The position numbers and the translations under genes were made by a program. From Bacteroidales bacterium UBA3653 (GTDB lineage Bacteria > Bacteroidota > Bacteroidia > Bacteroidales > Paludibacteraceae): a stretch of 64,000 nt of DNA. The notes below the pieces were generated by a model, which saw nothing but the letters and a program-made list of their open reading frames with translations, was not told the origin of the DNA and searched no databases. Each line of letters opens with the position of its first letter. The stretch's first letter is position 1. Shown here one piece after another: positions 1-8,664 of this stretch. The stretch is taken from positions 1 through 64,000 of the forward strand of contig DFKE01000017.1 in NCBI GenBank assembly GCA_002373505.1, in the 5' to 3' direction.

Positions 1-1533
1 ATGAACGAACTGATTGAGATCTTCGCCGAGGCATCGGATAACATGCCGCAGTATGAAGAGTCGGATGAGGCATTCGAGGGACTCTGGGCTATCGAAGAGA
101 GCCGTGTGCGCGACATTGACTATATGCAGGAGGAGGTCTTCAAACATTATCATACGGAGACCGAACTGATGCGCTACCTCAAGCGTCTGGACCGCAAGGA
201 TATCAGTCTGGCTACATCCATGATTCCTCTGGGATCCTGTACGATGAAACTGAATCCGGCAGCGGCGATGATTCCTGTCACCTATGGTGCCGCTATGGCT
301 CCTCATCCCTTGGCTCCGGCGGAGCAGGTGGCGGGCTATGAAGCAATCATGGAGCAACTCCAGGAGCAACTCTGCGCCATCACCGGCTTCGACGCTTGTA
401 CGTTGCAGCCTACCTCCGGAGCGGCAGGCGAATATACGGGTCTTGTGGTCATTCGCGAATATCTGCGCCGCAAAGGGCAGACCGACCGTAAGGTGCTTCT
501 CATTCCGGCTTCGGCGCACGGAACCAACCCTGCTTCCTGCGTTCAGGCTGGATTCGTGCCGTGTGTCGTCAAATGCGACGAGAAAGGCAATACGGACCTT
601 CTGGACTGGAAACAGAAAGCCGGGGAAAACAAAGAGATCCTCGCGGGATGTATGATCACGTACCCTTCCACACATGGTATCTTCGAGCAGGATATCCGTG
701 CTATGATTGAGGCGGTGCATGCCAATGGAGGATATGTCTATATGGATGGCGCGAACATGAATGCGCAGATAGGATGGACCAATCCGGCGTATATCGGTGC
801 CGATGTATGCCATCTGAACCTGCATAAGTCTTTTGCTTCGCCTCATGGCGGAGGCGGACCCGGTGCCGGTGCGGTGTGCTGTACGGAGGAGATGGCGGAC
901 TGCCTGCCTACTGAGGATAGGAACCGCGTTTCGTCTGCTCTGTACGGCAACGCCAATATGGCGCTTATCTCATGGGGATATATCGCTATGCTGGGAGCGG
1001 AAGGGCTGCGGCATGCTACGGCTGCGGCAATCCTTTCCGCAAACTATATGGCTTCGCGGCTCAAAGAGGCGTACGGCATTGTTTATACCGGCGCTACGGG
1101 AAGGGTAGGGCACGAACTGATCCTTGATTGCCGCCAGTTCCACGCAATAGGTATTACCGAGACGGATATCGCCAAACGTCTGATGGACTATGGCTATCAT
1201 GCGCCGACACTCTCTTTCCCTGTACATGGAACATTGATGGTTGAGCCTACCGAGAGCGAGTCGCTCGTGGAGATAGACCGTTTCTGCGATGTGTTGCTGC
1301 AGATCCGTCAGGAGATAGCGGATATCGAGTCCGGAAAGGCGGATAAAAACGATAATGTCCTTCTTAATGCGCCGCACCCCGAATACGAAGTGGTGGCGGA
1401 TGAGTGGACGCATCCTTACAGCCGCAAACAGGCGGCATATCCGACGGAATGGGTGGCGCAGACTAAGTTCTGGTGCCCGGTCGGAAGAGTGGATAATGGT
1501 TTCGGGGATCGTAATCTGGTAGCTAAGTTCTGA
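1..1533 (+). CDS. gcvP: Glycine dehydrogenase (decarboxylating), P protein, C-terminal part
   Basis: This is the PLP-dependent P protein of the glycine cleavage system, which decarboxylates glycine and passes the aminomethyl group to the lipoyl H protein. The PLP lysine lies in HLNLHKSFASPHGGGGPG (Lys about 276 of the visible part); SAHGTNPAS, DGANMNAQ and TLMVEPTESES are also present. The visible 510 residues match the C-terminal half of the single-chain enzyme of about 950 residues (E. coli type, with GSCTMKLN) better than the separate GcvPB subunit of firmicutes. The ATG at base 1 is therefore probably an internal methionine and the gene probably starts upstream of the window. The stop codon overlaps the next start (TGATG), which indicates translational coupling. 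Confidence 0.93.
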   Translation: MNELIEIFAEASDNMPQYEESDEAFEGLWAIEESRVRDIDYMQEEVFKHYHTETELMRYLKRLDRKDISLATSMIPLGSCTMKLNPAAAMIPVTYGAAMAPHPLAPAEQVAGYEAIMEQLQEQLCAITGFDACTLQPTSGAAGEYTGLVVIREYLRRKGQTDRKVLLIPASAHGTNPASCVQAGFVPCVVKCDEKGNTDLLDWKQKAGENKEILAGCMITYPSTHGIFEQDIRAMIEAVHANGGYVYMDGANMNAQIGWTNPAYIGADVCHLNLHKSFASPHGGGGPGAGAVCCTEEMADCLPTEDRNRVSSALYGNANMALISWGYIAMLGAEGLRHATAAAILSANYMASRLKEAYGIVYTGATGRVGHELILDCRQFHAIGITETDIAKRLMDYGYHAPTLSFPVHGTLMVEPTESESLVEIDRFCDVLLQIRQEIADIESGKADKNDNVLLNAPHPEYEVVADEWTHPYSRKQAAYPTEWVAQTKFWCPVGRVDNGFGDRNLVAKF

Positions 1534-2477
1534 TGGCACGAAGAAGAATTCAACATCCTAATATCCGCGAGCACTTGAGGCAGTACAGGCGTATGTTGCC
1601 GTGGATCACATTGAAGGAACTGCTGATGATTGCCATTAGCACGATTCCTTATGCTCTTACGGTCAACCAGCTTCTGGTCCCGCATGCTATCGTCGGAGGA
1701 GGGGTAACCGGTCTCTGCGAGATCATTTATTTTGCTACGAACACGTATGTGCCTATCTGGCTCTCCAGCGCATTGATCAATGTGCTGTTGCTTGTCATTG
1801 CGGCGCTTACTGTCGGGTGGAGATATGCGCTCAAAACGATCTGGGGGGTCATGTGGCTCACTATCTGGCTTAAAGTCATTCCTATCGCTACGGTACCTCT
1901 CCTTACCGATTCGTTCATGGCTGTGGTCGTCGGGGGACTGTTCACAGGCTGTTTCCTCGGTATATGCTTCCTCAATAACGGCTCTACCGGAGGAACGGAT
2001 ATCATTGCGATGATTGTGAATAAGTACCACCATCTGCCGATGGGACGCGTCTTGCTGATGGCGGATATGACTATTATCTCCTCGGCTTTCTTCCTGCCTA
2101 CTATCCAGGCTGCAGGTACACAAGGCGCGATAGAGAAGATCCTCTTCGGTCTCACCTATACCTTCATGTCCTCTACGGCGGTGGACTGGGTGATGAATAG
2201 GATGAGGCAGTCCGTCCAGTTCATGATCTTCACCCAGAAACCCGATGAGATAGCGGAAGCTATCATCACCCAGGCGCACAGAGGATGTACGTTCTTGGAG
2301 GCGGAAGGAGGATATAACAAACAGCCGATGAAGGTTGTCACGACCATAGCACGTTCTTATGAGTCGGCTACGATCTTCCGGCTTGTCCGGTCTATCGATC
2401 CCAATGCTTTTGTCAGCCAGAGTCAGGTTCGGGGTGTCTTCGGGCAAGGCTTCGACCCTATGGCTAACGGCAAATAA
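1533..2477 (+). CDS. YitT family membrane protein (first copy)
   Basis: A multi-pass inner-membrane protein of the YitT/DUF161 family, 314 residues, with about five hydrophobic segments followed by a soluble C-terminal DUF2179-like domain starting near residue 220. Family landmarks are the glycine-rich loop after VPHAIVGGGVTG and NNGSTGGTDIIAMIVNK. The substrate of this family is not established. The start overlaps the gcvP stop by one base. The next gene is a paralogue with the same plan. The function is unknown; only the family call is secure. Confidence 0.85.
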   Translation: MARRRIQHPNIREHLRQYRRMLPWITLKELLMIAISTIPYALTVNQLLVPHAIVGGGVTGLCEIIYFATNTYVPIWLSSALINVLLLVIAALTVGWRYALKTIWGVMWLTIWLKVIPIATVPLLTDSFMAVVVGGLFTGCFLGICFLNNGSTGGTDIIAMIVNKYHHLPMGRVLLMADMTIISSAFFLPTIQAAGTQGAIEKILFGLTYTFMSSTAVDWVMNRMRQSVQFMIFTQKPDEIAEAIITQAHRGCTFLEAEGGYNKQPMKVVTTIARSYESATIFRLVRSIDPNAFVSQSQVRGVFGQGFDPMANGK

Positions 2478-2513
2478 CCCTTTCACCTTTCACCTTTCAC
2501 TTTTCACCTTCCC
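2478..2513. repeat. CTTTCAC heptamer repeat between the YitT genes
   Basis: About five units of CACCTTT/CACTTTT with 7-8 bp period fill the whole gap between the two yitT-type genes and end directly before the ATG at 2514. This belongs to the GAAAGGT repeat family seen throughout the window. Confidence 0.85.
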
Positions 2514-3560
2514 ATGCGCTACAGTCAGTTAGTCAACCCTCATAACACGCCGCAAGTATCGCGCGCAAGAACCATCTTCGAGTACTTGGTTATTATCATA
2601 GGCATTGCCCCTATGGCGCTTATGGTTAACTGGGTGCTCTTGCCGCACGCTTTCGTCGGCGGAGGGCTCACGGGTATATGCTCGGCTATTTATTATGTCA
2701 CGGGAGGACTCTTCCCCTCGCTCTTCCCGGAATATGGAGGAGCGGTGCCTGTATGGCTTACTACCTTCGTTTTCAATGCGATACTGCTTCTGATTGCGGG
2801 ACTCACTGTCGGCTGGCGGTTCACCATCCGGACGATGGTCGGAGTGGCGGCTATCACGTTCTGGTACAGGGTCATTCCTATCTTGCCGGAACCTATTATC
2901 GAGGACCCGTGGCTCGGTGCTATCATCGGAGGTTTTGTCTTCGGACTCTCGCTGGGCTGTGTCTTGGCGGCGAACGGCTCGTCTGGAGGTACGGATATCG
3001 TGGCAATGATTGTGAACCACTATCATAATATCTCGCTCGGCAATATCATGCTGGCTTGCGACATTCTCATTATTGCCTCTGCCTTCTTCCTCCCCCTCCC
3101 GGAATCGATGTTGCAAAACGAAGTCAATCCCCAATTCTCAATTCTCAATTCTCAATTCTCCATTCTCAAAATCAAACGTGTCCTCTATGGCGTGGCAATG
3201 ACTATTTCTTATACGGTGGCGGTGGACTGGCTCATGGCGAGGATCAACCGTTCGGTCCATTTCCTCATCTATTCGTCCAAGTACGAAGAGATTGCTACGG
3301 CTATTAATACTACCGTCAACCGCGGTGTGACTGTCTTGGACGGCACGGGATGGTATTCCAAGAAACCGGTCAAAGTGATCTCTGTTCTTGTCCGTAAACC
3401 CGAGAGTTCGCTGGTCTTCAGTATTGTCCATTCCATTGACTCCGAAGCTCTTGTCTCCATCGCGGATGTAAGCGGTGTCTTCGGCTCCGGCTTCGACAAG
3501 ATCAAAGCCAAACCTCCACGAGGACAAATTGAGAGCTTTCAAGCACTCAAAAGGGGGTGA
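2514..3560 (+). CDS. YitT family membrane protein (second copy)
   Basis: A second YitT/DUF161 plus DUF2179 protein, 348 residues, parallel to its neighbour (LLPHAFVGGGLTG, NGSSGGTDIVAMIVNH, ending in GVFGSGFDKIKAK). It is longer than the first copy largely because residues about 205-219 (NPQFSILNSQFSILK) are encoded by an in-frame CAATTCT repeat array. The array sits where the first copy has only a short loop before the last hydrophobic segment, so the insert probably lengthens a loop. The tandem arrangement suggests gene duplication; residue-level divergence indicates it is old. The substrate is unknown. Confidence 0.85.
   Translation: MRYSQLVNPHNTPQVSRARTIFEYLVIIIGIAPMALMVNWVLLPHAFVGGGLTGICSAIYYVTGGLFPSLFPEYGGAVPVWLTTFVFNAILLLIAGLTVGWRFTIRTMVGVAAITFWYRVIPILPEPIIEDPWLGAIIGGFVFGLSLGCVLAANGSSGGTDIVAMIVNHYHNISLGNIMLACDILIIASAFFLPLPESMLQNEVNPQFSILNSQFSILKIKRVLYGVAMTISYTVAVDWLMARINRSVHFLIYSSKYEEIATAINTTVNRGVTVLDGTGWYSKKPVKVISVLVRKPESSLVFSIVHSIDSEALVSIADVSGVFGSGFDKIKAKPPRGQIESFQALKRG
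3131..3172. repeat. In-frame CAATTCT heptamer array inside yitT copy 2
   Basis: Six units of CAATTCT with small variations (42 bp, 14 codons). Because six times seven is a multiple of three, the reading frame is kept. The same word occurs between genes at 9.77 and 35.62 kb. Confidence 0.9.
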
Positions 3561-3639
3561 TTAAGGGGTTATTCGAGGCACATAACCGAACAACAAGCGG
3601 AAAAAATTAACCTCTCTCCCGCAAAAAAATGCATCCCTT

Positions 3640-3672
3640 TTTGCATATGTCAGAAAAAAGTAGTACCTTTGC
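3640..3672 (+). promoter_or_regulatory. Bacteroidota vegetative promoter
   Basis: TTTG at 3640-3643, a 20-nt spacer starting CATATG, then TACCTTTG at 3664-3671. Transcription would run rightwards into the structured segment at 3685-3729. Confidence 0.75.
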
Positions 3673-3684
3673 GACCTATTTTGA

Positions 3685-3729
3685 ACGCAAGGGTACTATA
3701 AAAACGACACCCGATAGTTTGACTTGCGT
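3685..3729 (+). ncRNA. Structured segment, candidate small RNA
   Basis: ACGCAAG (3685-3691) pairs with CTTGCGT (3723-3729). Inside, GGGT (3691-3694) can pair with ACCC (3709-3712) and ACTAT (3695-3699) with ATAGT (3714-3718). The order of these four arms gives the topology of an H-type pseudoknot. It begins about 13 nt after a rightward promoter's -7 box, and a leftward promoter lies just beyond it. I do not recognise an Rfam family. It could be a small RNA, a leader, or part of a mobile repeat. Confidence 0.4.
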
Positions 3730-3753
3730 CAGGGACTACCGGGGATTCCGCTG

Positions 3754-3785
3754 CAAAAGTACTACATTTTTTTGAATTGTGCAAA
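3754..3785 (-). promoter_or_regulatory. Bacteroidota vegetative promoter, converging
   Basis: On the minus strand TTTG is at 3785-3782 and TACTTTTG at 3761-3754, with a 20-nt spacer. It points towards the promoter at 3640, so the two converge across about 75 bp. No minus-strand gene lies downstream. Confidence 0.7.
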
Positions 3786-3814
3786 TTTTTGACAAAAAAA
3801 ATCGTTTTTTATGA

Positions 3815-3976
3815 AATATACTGAGGCTGAAAGGATGGGAAGATACCTCGTATATCATCAATGAGTATCAAAAGATACAAACTCTTTTTGCATTGATGGG
3901 AATAGATAGCCACGCGCTATTATATGGTCTTGATCATGTACAAGCAGTTTGTAACAAGATAAATCAGATAAAATAA
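3815..3976 (+). pseudogene. Possible gene remnant
   Basis: An open frame without a usable start reads like the C-terminal tail of a protein (it includes GWEDTSYIINEYQKIQ and SHALLYGLDHVQAV) and ends at 3976. It has no start codon before the late ATG near residue 27. It could be chance in AT-rich DNA. The family is not recognised. Confidence 0.2.
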
Positions 3977-4025
3977 TAAACATCTTCCTGTCCTATATAA
4001 TAACGAAGTGAATTGATTTGCCCAT

Positions 4026-5207
4026 ATGAAGATGTTTTCTTTTTTAAAACTCTCAATTATTGTATCAGTTTGTTTATTTTGGGCTTCATGCGCCATCATC
4101 CGCGGCCAGATAGCGGACGGGCCGAGCGGCCCCTCTTCCTATAGTTTTGAGCATCACGCGCATGACACTATTGTCAATGGAGCAACGACTTTCAGCTTTC
4201 CATATGCTAATCAACAAGCTGAATGGATTGACACGCTTCATTTCTTTACGCAGCCTCCTGCATATAAACGGCCTCGAACCATGTGGGAAGCATTGGATGG
4301 CAAAACAGATACACAAGGTGTTCTAATCATCCAAAACGATAGCATCGTTTACGAGAAATGTCAGGGCGACATCTCGACTGACAGGATTGCTACAGTCTTC
4401 TCTGTCTCCAAATCGATTACTTCACTACTATGCGGCATCGCTGTTGACGAAGGGTATATCAAGAGTATCGACGATCCCGTAACTGATTATTTGCCCGAAT
4501 TAAAACAGAAGAACGACATGTGGCAGAAACTGACTATACGCCATTTGTTGGATATGCGTAGCGGCTTGGATTTCGACGACACCTATTCTCTTCGTTTAAA
4601 AGACCTCAAGCGGCTGAATGCTATGGCGAAGCTGAACTACGGCAAAAATATCATGAAGCAAATCAGAGGTCTGAAGTTCGAAAACGAACCCGGTACTATG
4701 TATAAATACGAAAGTATGACCTCGGAAATCTTAGGCATCGTCATCCAGCGAGCTACAGGTCAACGCTTTGTGGACTACTTGAGCGAAAAGGTCTGGATTC
4801 CTTTACAAATGGAGTCTCCAGCCATCATCAATATTGATAGCCGCAAGTACGATATGCCTCATACTTTTGGCGGTATCAGTACTACCATGAAAGATCTGGC
4901 AAAAATCGGCAGGTTATATTTGAATAAAGGGATGTGGAATGGTACACGTATCGTTAGCGAAGAGTGGATTCGTCTTTCGACGGAATATAATACGGAGAAC
5001 GATGGGTATCACATGAATTGGTACAACACTAGTTGGATGGATTACACGCCGGAATATCCAGGTTTTTACGCATATGGCATACGCGCACAAGTACTATACG
5101 TAAATCCATATAAGAATCTCATCATGATACGTTTTGGCAAGCGCGATGACACATATGCTTTTATCCCATATATGTTTGAAATGCTCAGTAATAATGAAAG
5201 ATTCTAA
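4026..5207 (+). CDS. Serine hydrolase lipoprotein, class C beta-lactamase fold
   Basis: A 393-residue exported protein with a signal peptide ending in a lipobox-like FWASC (Cys about 22). The catalytic Ser-Lys pair is in SVSK, about residue 129, and a Y-x-S motif (YES) lies near residue 234, as in penicillin-binding-protein/beta-lactamase class C enzymes (Pfam Beta-lactamase). Members include esterases, peptidases and resistance enzymes, so the substrate cannot be stated. It is probably anchored in a membrane and acts in the periplasm or on the surface. It stands alone, with long untranslated DNA on both sides. Confidence 0.8.
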   Translation: MKMFSFLKLSIIVSVCLFWASCAIIRGQIADGPSGPSSYSFEHHAHDTIVNGATTFSFPYANQQAEWIDTLHFFTQPPAYKRPRTMWEALDGKTDTQGVLIIQNDSIVYEKCQGDISTDRIATVFSVSKSITSLLCGIAVDEGYIKSIDDPVTDYLPELKQKNDMWQKLTIRHLLDMRSGLDFDDTYSLRLKDLKRLNAMAKLNYGKNIMKQIRGLKFENEPGTMYKYESMTSEILGIVIQRATGQRFVDYLSEKVWIPLQMESPAIINIDSRKYDMPHTFGGISTTMKDLAKIGRLYLNKGMWNGTRIVSEEWIRLSTEYNTENDGYHMNWYNTSWMDYTPEYPGFYAYGIRAQVLYVNPYKNLIMIRFGKRDDTYAFIPYMFEMLSNNERF

Positions 5208-5560
5208 ACGTATCTCGTGAGGGATTCGAAAATTACGAAATATGCGTAAATGCTACCATAAGCGGCAAAGACGATTATGGAATGTAGCATAACGCAGATG
5301 AGTAATAATCGTTCGAGTGAAGCGAGATAAGAACCCACCGATCGGGGGTTGAGAAGGCCCTCACAGGGATTCGAGGACACCGACATTGCCTATTGCAATC
5401 CCACCTCGAAAACCCTAAAGCCTGCCGGCGGTATCCTGGGCAAAGCGAGAGCATGGGAAACCGAGTGATTAGCAGAAACTAAACGACACGATGTGTCTGC
5501 TATTATTGTCCGCTATGTCCGCCATATAAGAGCGAGCTCTCAATGTCAGACCTATCGCCC
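5208..5560. other. Intergenic stretch without recognisable gene
   Basis: About 350 bases between the hydrolase and the tRNA terminator. A short match GTGAGGGATTCGAA at 5218 also occurs in the T arm of the nearby tRNA-Ser, but no cloverleaf can be drawn around it. Short open frames here look like chance. I see nothing else. Confidence 0.5.
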
Positions 5561-5595
5561 AATAATAAAACGGAAGCCCAATGGACTTCCGTTTA
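5561..5595 (-). terminator. Intrinsic terminator after tRNA-Ser
   Basis: ACGGAAG (5570-5576) pairs with CTTCCGT (5586-5592). On the minus strand the hairpin is followed by TTTTATTATT, consistent with termination of the tRNA transcript. Confidence 0.75.
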
Positions 5596-5637
5596 TCGTT
5601 TCTGCCAATCACCCGGTTTCCCGAGCTCTTCGCTTTG

Positions 5638-5726
5638 CGGAGAGTGAGGGATTCGAACCCCCGATACGACGTAATGCGTATACCGCATTTCGAGTGCGGC
5701 TCTTTCGACCACTCAGACAACTCTCC
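5638..5726 (-). tRNA. tRNA-Ser (anticodon CGA)
   Basis: The acceptor arms GGAGAGT and ACTCTCC pair. The anticodon stem CCGCA/TGCGG encloses the loop CTCGAAA, giving anticodon CGA for UCG codons. A long variable arm (class II tRNA) and a T arm GGGGG-TTCGAAT-CCCTC follow. The discriminator base is G and CCA is not encoded. A canonical promoter lies directly upstream and an intrinsic terminator downstream, so it is transcribed alone. Confidence 0.96.
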
Positions 5727-5739
5727 TAAAAAGCGGGTG

Positions 5740-5771
5740 CAAAGGTACTGCTTTTTTTTTATATACGCAAA
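5740..5771 (-). promoter_or_regulatory. Promoter of tRNA-Ser
   Basis: On the minus strand TTTG (5771-5768), 20 nt, TACCTTTG (5747-5740). The tRNA 5' end is only 14 nt beyond the -7 box. Confidence 0.85.
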
Positions 5772-5816
5772 TTTTTTTGTAAAATTATGAAATTTTGGAC
5801 CTAATTTGCACCGCTT

Positions 5817-5848
5817 CTTGCATATGTCAAAAAAATATTGTATCTTTG
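5817..5848 (+). promoter_or_regulatory. Promoter of the ffh operon
   Basis: CTTG (5817-5820), 20 nt beginning CATATGTC and an A tract, TATCTTTG (5841-5848). The ffh start is 43 nt downstream. Confidence 0.85.
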
Positions 5849-5890
5849 CAGCCTAATTTATATTGGGTAAATATTTAATAAGCAATAAGA

Positions 5891-7195
5891 ATGTTTGATA
5901 ACTTAAGCGAACGATTAGAACGGAGTTTTAAGATCCTCAAAGGTGAGGGGCGTATCACCGAGATCAATATTGCGGAAACCGTCAAAGACATCCGCAAAGC
6001 ACTGCTGGAAGCGGATGTGAACTACAAGACCGCAAAGCAGTTTACCGACCGCGTGAAGGAAAAAGCAATCGGACAGAACGTCATCAATGCCGTTCGTCCG
6101 GGGCAACTGATGATCAAGATCACGCACGACGAACTGGCGGAACTGATGGGCGGTGAGGCGCAGGAACTGAACCTCAAAGGCAATCCGGCTGTGATTCTGA
6201 TGTCCGGTCTGCAGGGTAGCGGTAAGACGACTTTTGCCGCCAAACTGGCGAACTATCTGCAGACGAAGAAGAACAAACGCGTCATGCTCGTGGCCTGCGA
6301 TGTGTACAGACCTGCGGCTATCGAGCAGTTGCGCGTGTTGGGCGAGCAGATTAAGGCGAATGTCTATCTCGGTCTGGACGAAGCGAACCCCGTGAAGAAA
6401 GCCCAAGCCGCTATCGCAGAAGCAAAGCGGATGGGTTATGACGTGGTGATCGTCGATACTGCCGGCCGTCTGGCGGTCGATGAACAGATGATGCAGGAGA
6501 TAGCGTCTATCAAAGAGGCTATCACACCAAGCGAGACGCTGTTCGTAGTGGATGCCATGACCGGTCAGGACGCAGTCAACACCGCAAAAGAGTTTAACGA
6601 CCGCATTGATTTTGATGGCGTGGTACTGACCAAGTTGGACGGCGACGCCCGCGGCGGTGCCGCGCTCTCAATCCGTTCGGTAGTTGATAAACCGATCAAG
6701 TTTATCGGAACGGGCGAAAAGATGGAGGCGCTTGATGTCTTCCATCCGGCGCGTATGGCGGACCGTATTCTCGGTATGGGGGATGTCGTTTCGCTCGTAG
6801 AGCGTGCGCAGGAGCAGTACGATGAAGCCGAAGCTCGCCGTATCAGCAAGAAAATCGCCAAGAACCAGTTTGACTTCAATGATTTCCTCTCTCAGTTGGC
6901 GCAGATAAAGAAGATGGGCTCGATGAAGGACCTGATGGGTATGATACCGGGCATGGACAAGGCGCTGAAGGGCGTGGAGATCAGTGACGACGCGTTCAAA
7001 CCGATCGAAGCAATGATCAACTCCATGACGCCTGCAGAGCGTGCTAACCCGTCGCTGCTGAACGGCAGCCGAAAGGCGCGTATAGCACGCGGAGCCGGGG
7101 TGGATATAGTGGCACTTAACAGATTCCTCAAGCAGTTTGACCAGACCGCCAAAATGATGCGCAAAGTGCAGCAGATGGGCGGAAGACGGAGATAA
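5891..7195 (+). CDS. ffh: Signal recognition particle protein Ffh
   Basis: The SRP GTPase that binds signal sequences on nascent membrane proteins and 4.5S RNA, then docks with FtsY, which is also in this window. It has 434 residues: an N-terminal helical bundle, a G domain with P-loop GLQGSGKTT, DTAGR and TKLDGDARGG, and a methionine-rich M domain ending MRKVQQMGGRRR. The length is normal for the family. It leads a group running through folD, prfA and rsmE with short gaps. Confidence 0.97.
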   Translation: MFDNLSERLERSFKILKGEGRITEINIAETVKDIRKALLEADVNYKTAKQFTDRVKEKAIGQNVINAVRPGQLMIKITHDELAELMGGEAQELNLKGNPAVILMSGLQGSGKTTFAAKLANYLQTKKNKRVMLVACDVYRPAAIEQLRVLGEQIKANVYLGLDEANPVKKAQAAIAEAKRMGYDVVIVDTAGRLAVDEQMMQEIASIKEAITPSETLFVVDAMTGQDAVNTAKEFNDRIDFDGVVLTKLDGDARGGAALSIRSVVDKPIKFIGTGEKMEALDVFHPARMADRILGMGDVVSLVERAQEQYDEAEARRISKKIAKNQFDFNDFLSQLAQIKKMGSMKDLMGMIPGMDKALKGVEISDDAFKPIEAMINSMTPAERANPSLLNGSRKARIARGAGVDIVALNRFLKQFDQTAKMMRKVQQMGGRRR

Positions 7196-7209
7196 GTGAA
7201 AGTTTAGAG

Positions 7210-7734
7210 TTGAGCGAGGAGAAGACATATCAGCCGGGATGGGGTGAGAAAAAGAAGAAACATCATCACCGCCACTATTCCTACCATTCTTCAAATAACC
7301 GAATGGGCGGGTCTGTGAGAATGAAGGACAAACAGGCCTACTACGGCTTGATGGTGATTCTTCTTGCAGGGCTGGGGTTCGGAGCGTACAAAGTGATCCG
7401 GCTTTTCGCCGATGAGTTACGAGCTATGCCGAATGACGATCCGGCGACAGAGATGAAAGTGGACGAACTGCGGATACACAAGGTGGATGAACAGAACGCC
7501 CTCTTGCTCGGCGACAGCCTTGCACAGGCCTATAACGTGGACTCGCTCAAACGAAACGTACAAATAGACACCCGTCCCGTCTATCGCCCGCCGCGCAAGG
7601 AAGACAAATGGTATATCACCAAACGCGAATGGAAGAAGATATGGGAGGATTACAAGGTTATGCGATGGGAGAAGAAACACGAGAAGGAAGTATCAAATGA
7701 CCAAACACCAAGCACAAAGGAGGAAGGCAAGTGA
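7210..7734 (+). CDS. Conserved-looking membrane-anchored protein, unknown function
   Basis: A 174-residue protein with a basic, histidine-rich N terminus, one hydrophobic segment (about residues 44-64, LMVILLAGLGFGAYKVIRL) and a charged C-terminal domain. The start shown is TTG at 7210, 14 nt after ffh; ATG codons at 7303 and 7321 would remove the His/Lys-rich segment. Placement between ffh and folD, with a four-base overlap to folD (GTGA), implies co-translation. I do not recognise the family. Confidence 0.6.
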   Translation: MSEEKTYQPGWGEKKKKHHHRHYSYHSSNNRMGGSVRMKDKQAYYGLMVILLAGLGFGAYKVIRLFADELRAMPNDDPATEMKVDELRIHKVDEQNALLLGDSLAQAYNVDSLKRNVQIDTRPVYRPPRKEDKWYITKREWKKIWEDYKVMRWEKKHEKEVSNDQTPSTKEEGK

Positions 7735-8645
7735 TTTTAGACGGTAAAAAGACAGCACAGGAAATCCGCGGTGAGTTACGCGAACAGATTCAAGCCATTC
7801 GTGCAGAAGGAAAGCGTGCGCCGAAACTGGCGATTGTGATGGTGGGGCATAATCCGGCAAGCGAGACGTATGTCGCCAATAAAATCAAAGCTTGCGCAGA
7901 AGTGGGTATTGAAGCGGAAAAGATCGCCTATGACGAATACATCACCGAGCAGACGCTCCTGACTGAGATACAGAAACTTAACAACGATTCGTCCATTGAC
8001 GGTTTTATCGTGCAACTGCCGCTGCCGGAGCATATCCGTGAGTCTGTCATCCTCTCGGCAATCGACTATCGCAAGGATGTGGACGGTCTGACGCCGATGA
8101 ATGTAGGCCGCACGGTGCAAGGTCTGCCTGCCATCATCAGCGCTACGCCGCGCGGAATCCGGGAACTGCTTGCGCGATACAGCATTCCGACGGCAGGCAA
8201 ACATGTAGTGGTGATCGGTAGGTCCAATATCGTCGGCAAGCCGGTAGCATTGCTGTTGATGCAGCGCCCGTATCTGAGCCTTCCGGGGATGAGTGCTTCT
8301 TCGCTTGGGGACGCAACGGTCACTGTATGCCATTCCAAGACACGTGACCTGGCGTCTATCTGCCGGACAGCGGATATTATTATCGTGGCGGCCGGAAGTC
8401 CGGGATTGCTGACAGCAGACATGGTCAAACCCGGTGCGACAGTAATAGATGTAGGTATCAACCGGGTGGCCGATCCGGCTTCGGCAAAGGGTTACAGGCT
8501 GGTTGGTGATGTTGATTATGAGCACGTGGCACCTGTTGCGGGTGCAATCACCCCGGTGCCGGGAGGAGTAGGACCGATGACAATCGTCAGTTTGTTGCAA
8601 AACACGTTACAGGCATACAATCATAGCTTTGAACAAAAGCACTAA
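7731..8645 (+). CDS. folD: Bifunctional methylenetetrahydrofolate dehydrogenase / cyclohydrolase
   Basis: FolD interconverts 5,10-methylene-THF and 10-formyl-THF in one-carbon metabolism. Family motifs are the catalytic region VGHNPASETYVANK, DGFIVQLPLP and the Rossmann turn VVIGRSNIVGKPVALLL, ending in ITPVPGGVGPMT. At 304 residues it is slightly longer than E. coli FolD (288), partly because of an extra loop after the Rossmann turn. It starts with GTG, overlapping the preceding stop. Confidence 0.96.
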   Translation: MILDGKKTAQEIRGELREQIQAIRAEGKRAPKLAIVMVGHNPASETYVANKIKACAEVGIEAEKIAYDEYITEQTLLTEIQKLNNDSSIDGFIVQLPLPEHIRESVILSAIDYRKDVDGLTPMNVGRTVQGLPAIISATPRGIRELLARYSIPTAGKHVVVIGRSNIVGKPVALLLMQRPYLSLPGMSASSLGDATVTVCHSKTRDLASICRTADIIIVAAGSPGLLTADMVKPGATVIDVGINRVADPASAKGYRLVGDVDYEHVAPVAGAITPVPGGVGPMTIVSLLQNTLQAYNHSFEQKH

Positions 8646-8664
8646 AGCACTTGGCACTTGAAAT

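Larger units (their letters stand above)
3561..4025. other. Long intergenic region with structured element
   Basis: These 465 bases hold two strong promoters facing each other, a structured segment between them, and a short degenerate open frame; each is listed separately. Nothing else is recognisable. The leader from either promoter to the next gene at 4026 would be unusually long. Confidence 0.6.

Noticed and set aside
1..1533. Complete GcvPB subunit starting at base 1
   Set aside because: Residues are of the single-chain GcvP type, so the ATG at base 1 is probably internal; the window edge prevents certainty.
1416..2486. A 356-codon antisense frame across the first YitT gene
   Set aside because: Highly charged translation without domain; the YitT frame is conserved and coupled to gcvP.
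5208..5500. Second tRNA or tRNA remnant near 5218
   Set aside because: Only the T-loop-like word GTGAGGGATTCGAA matches; no acceptor or anticodon arms can be formed.
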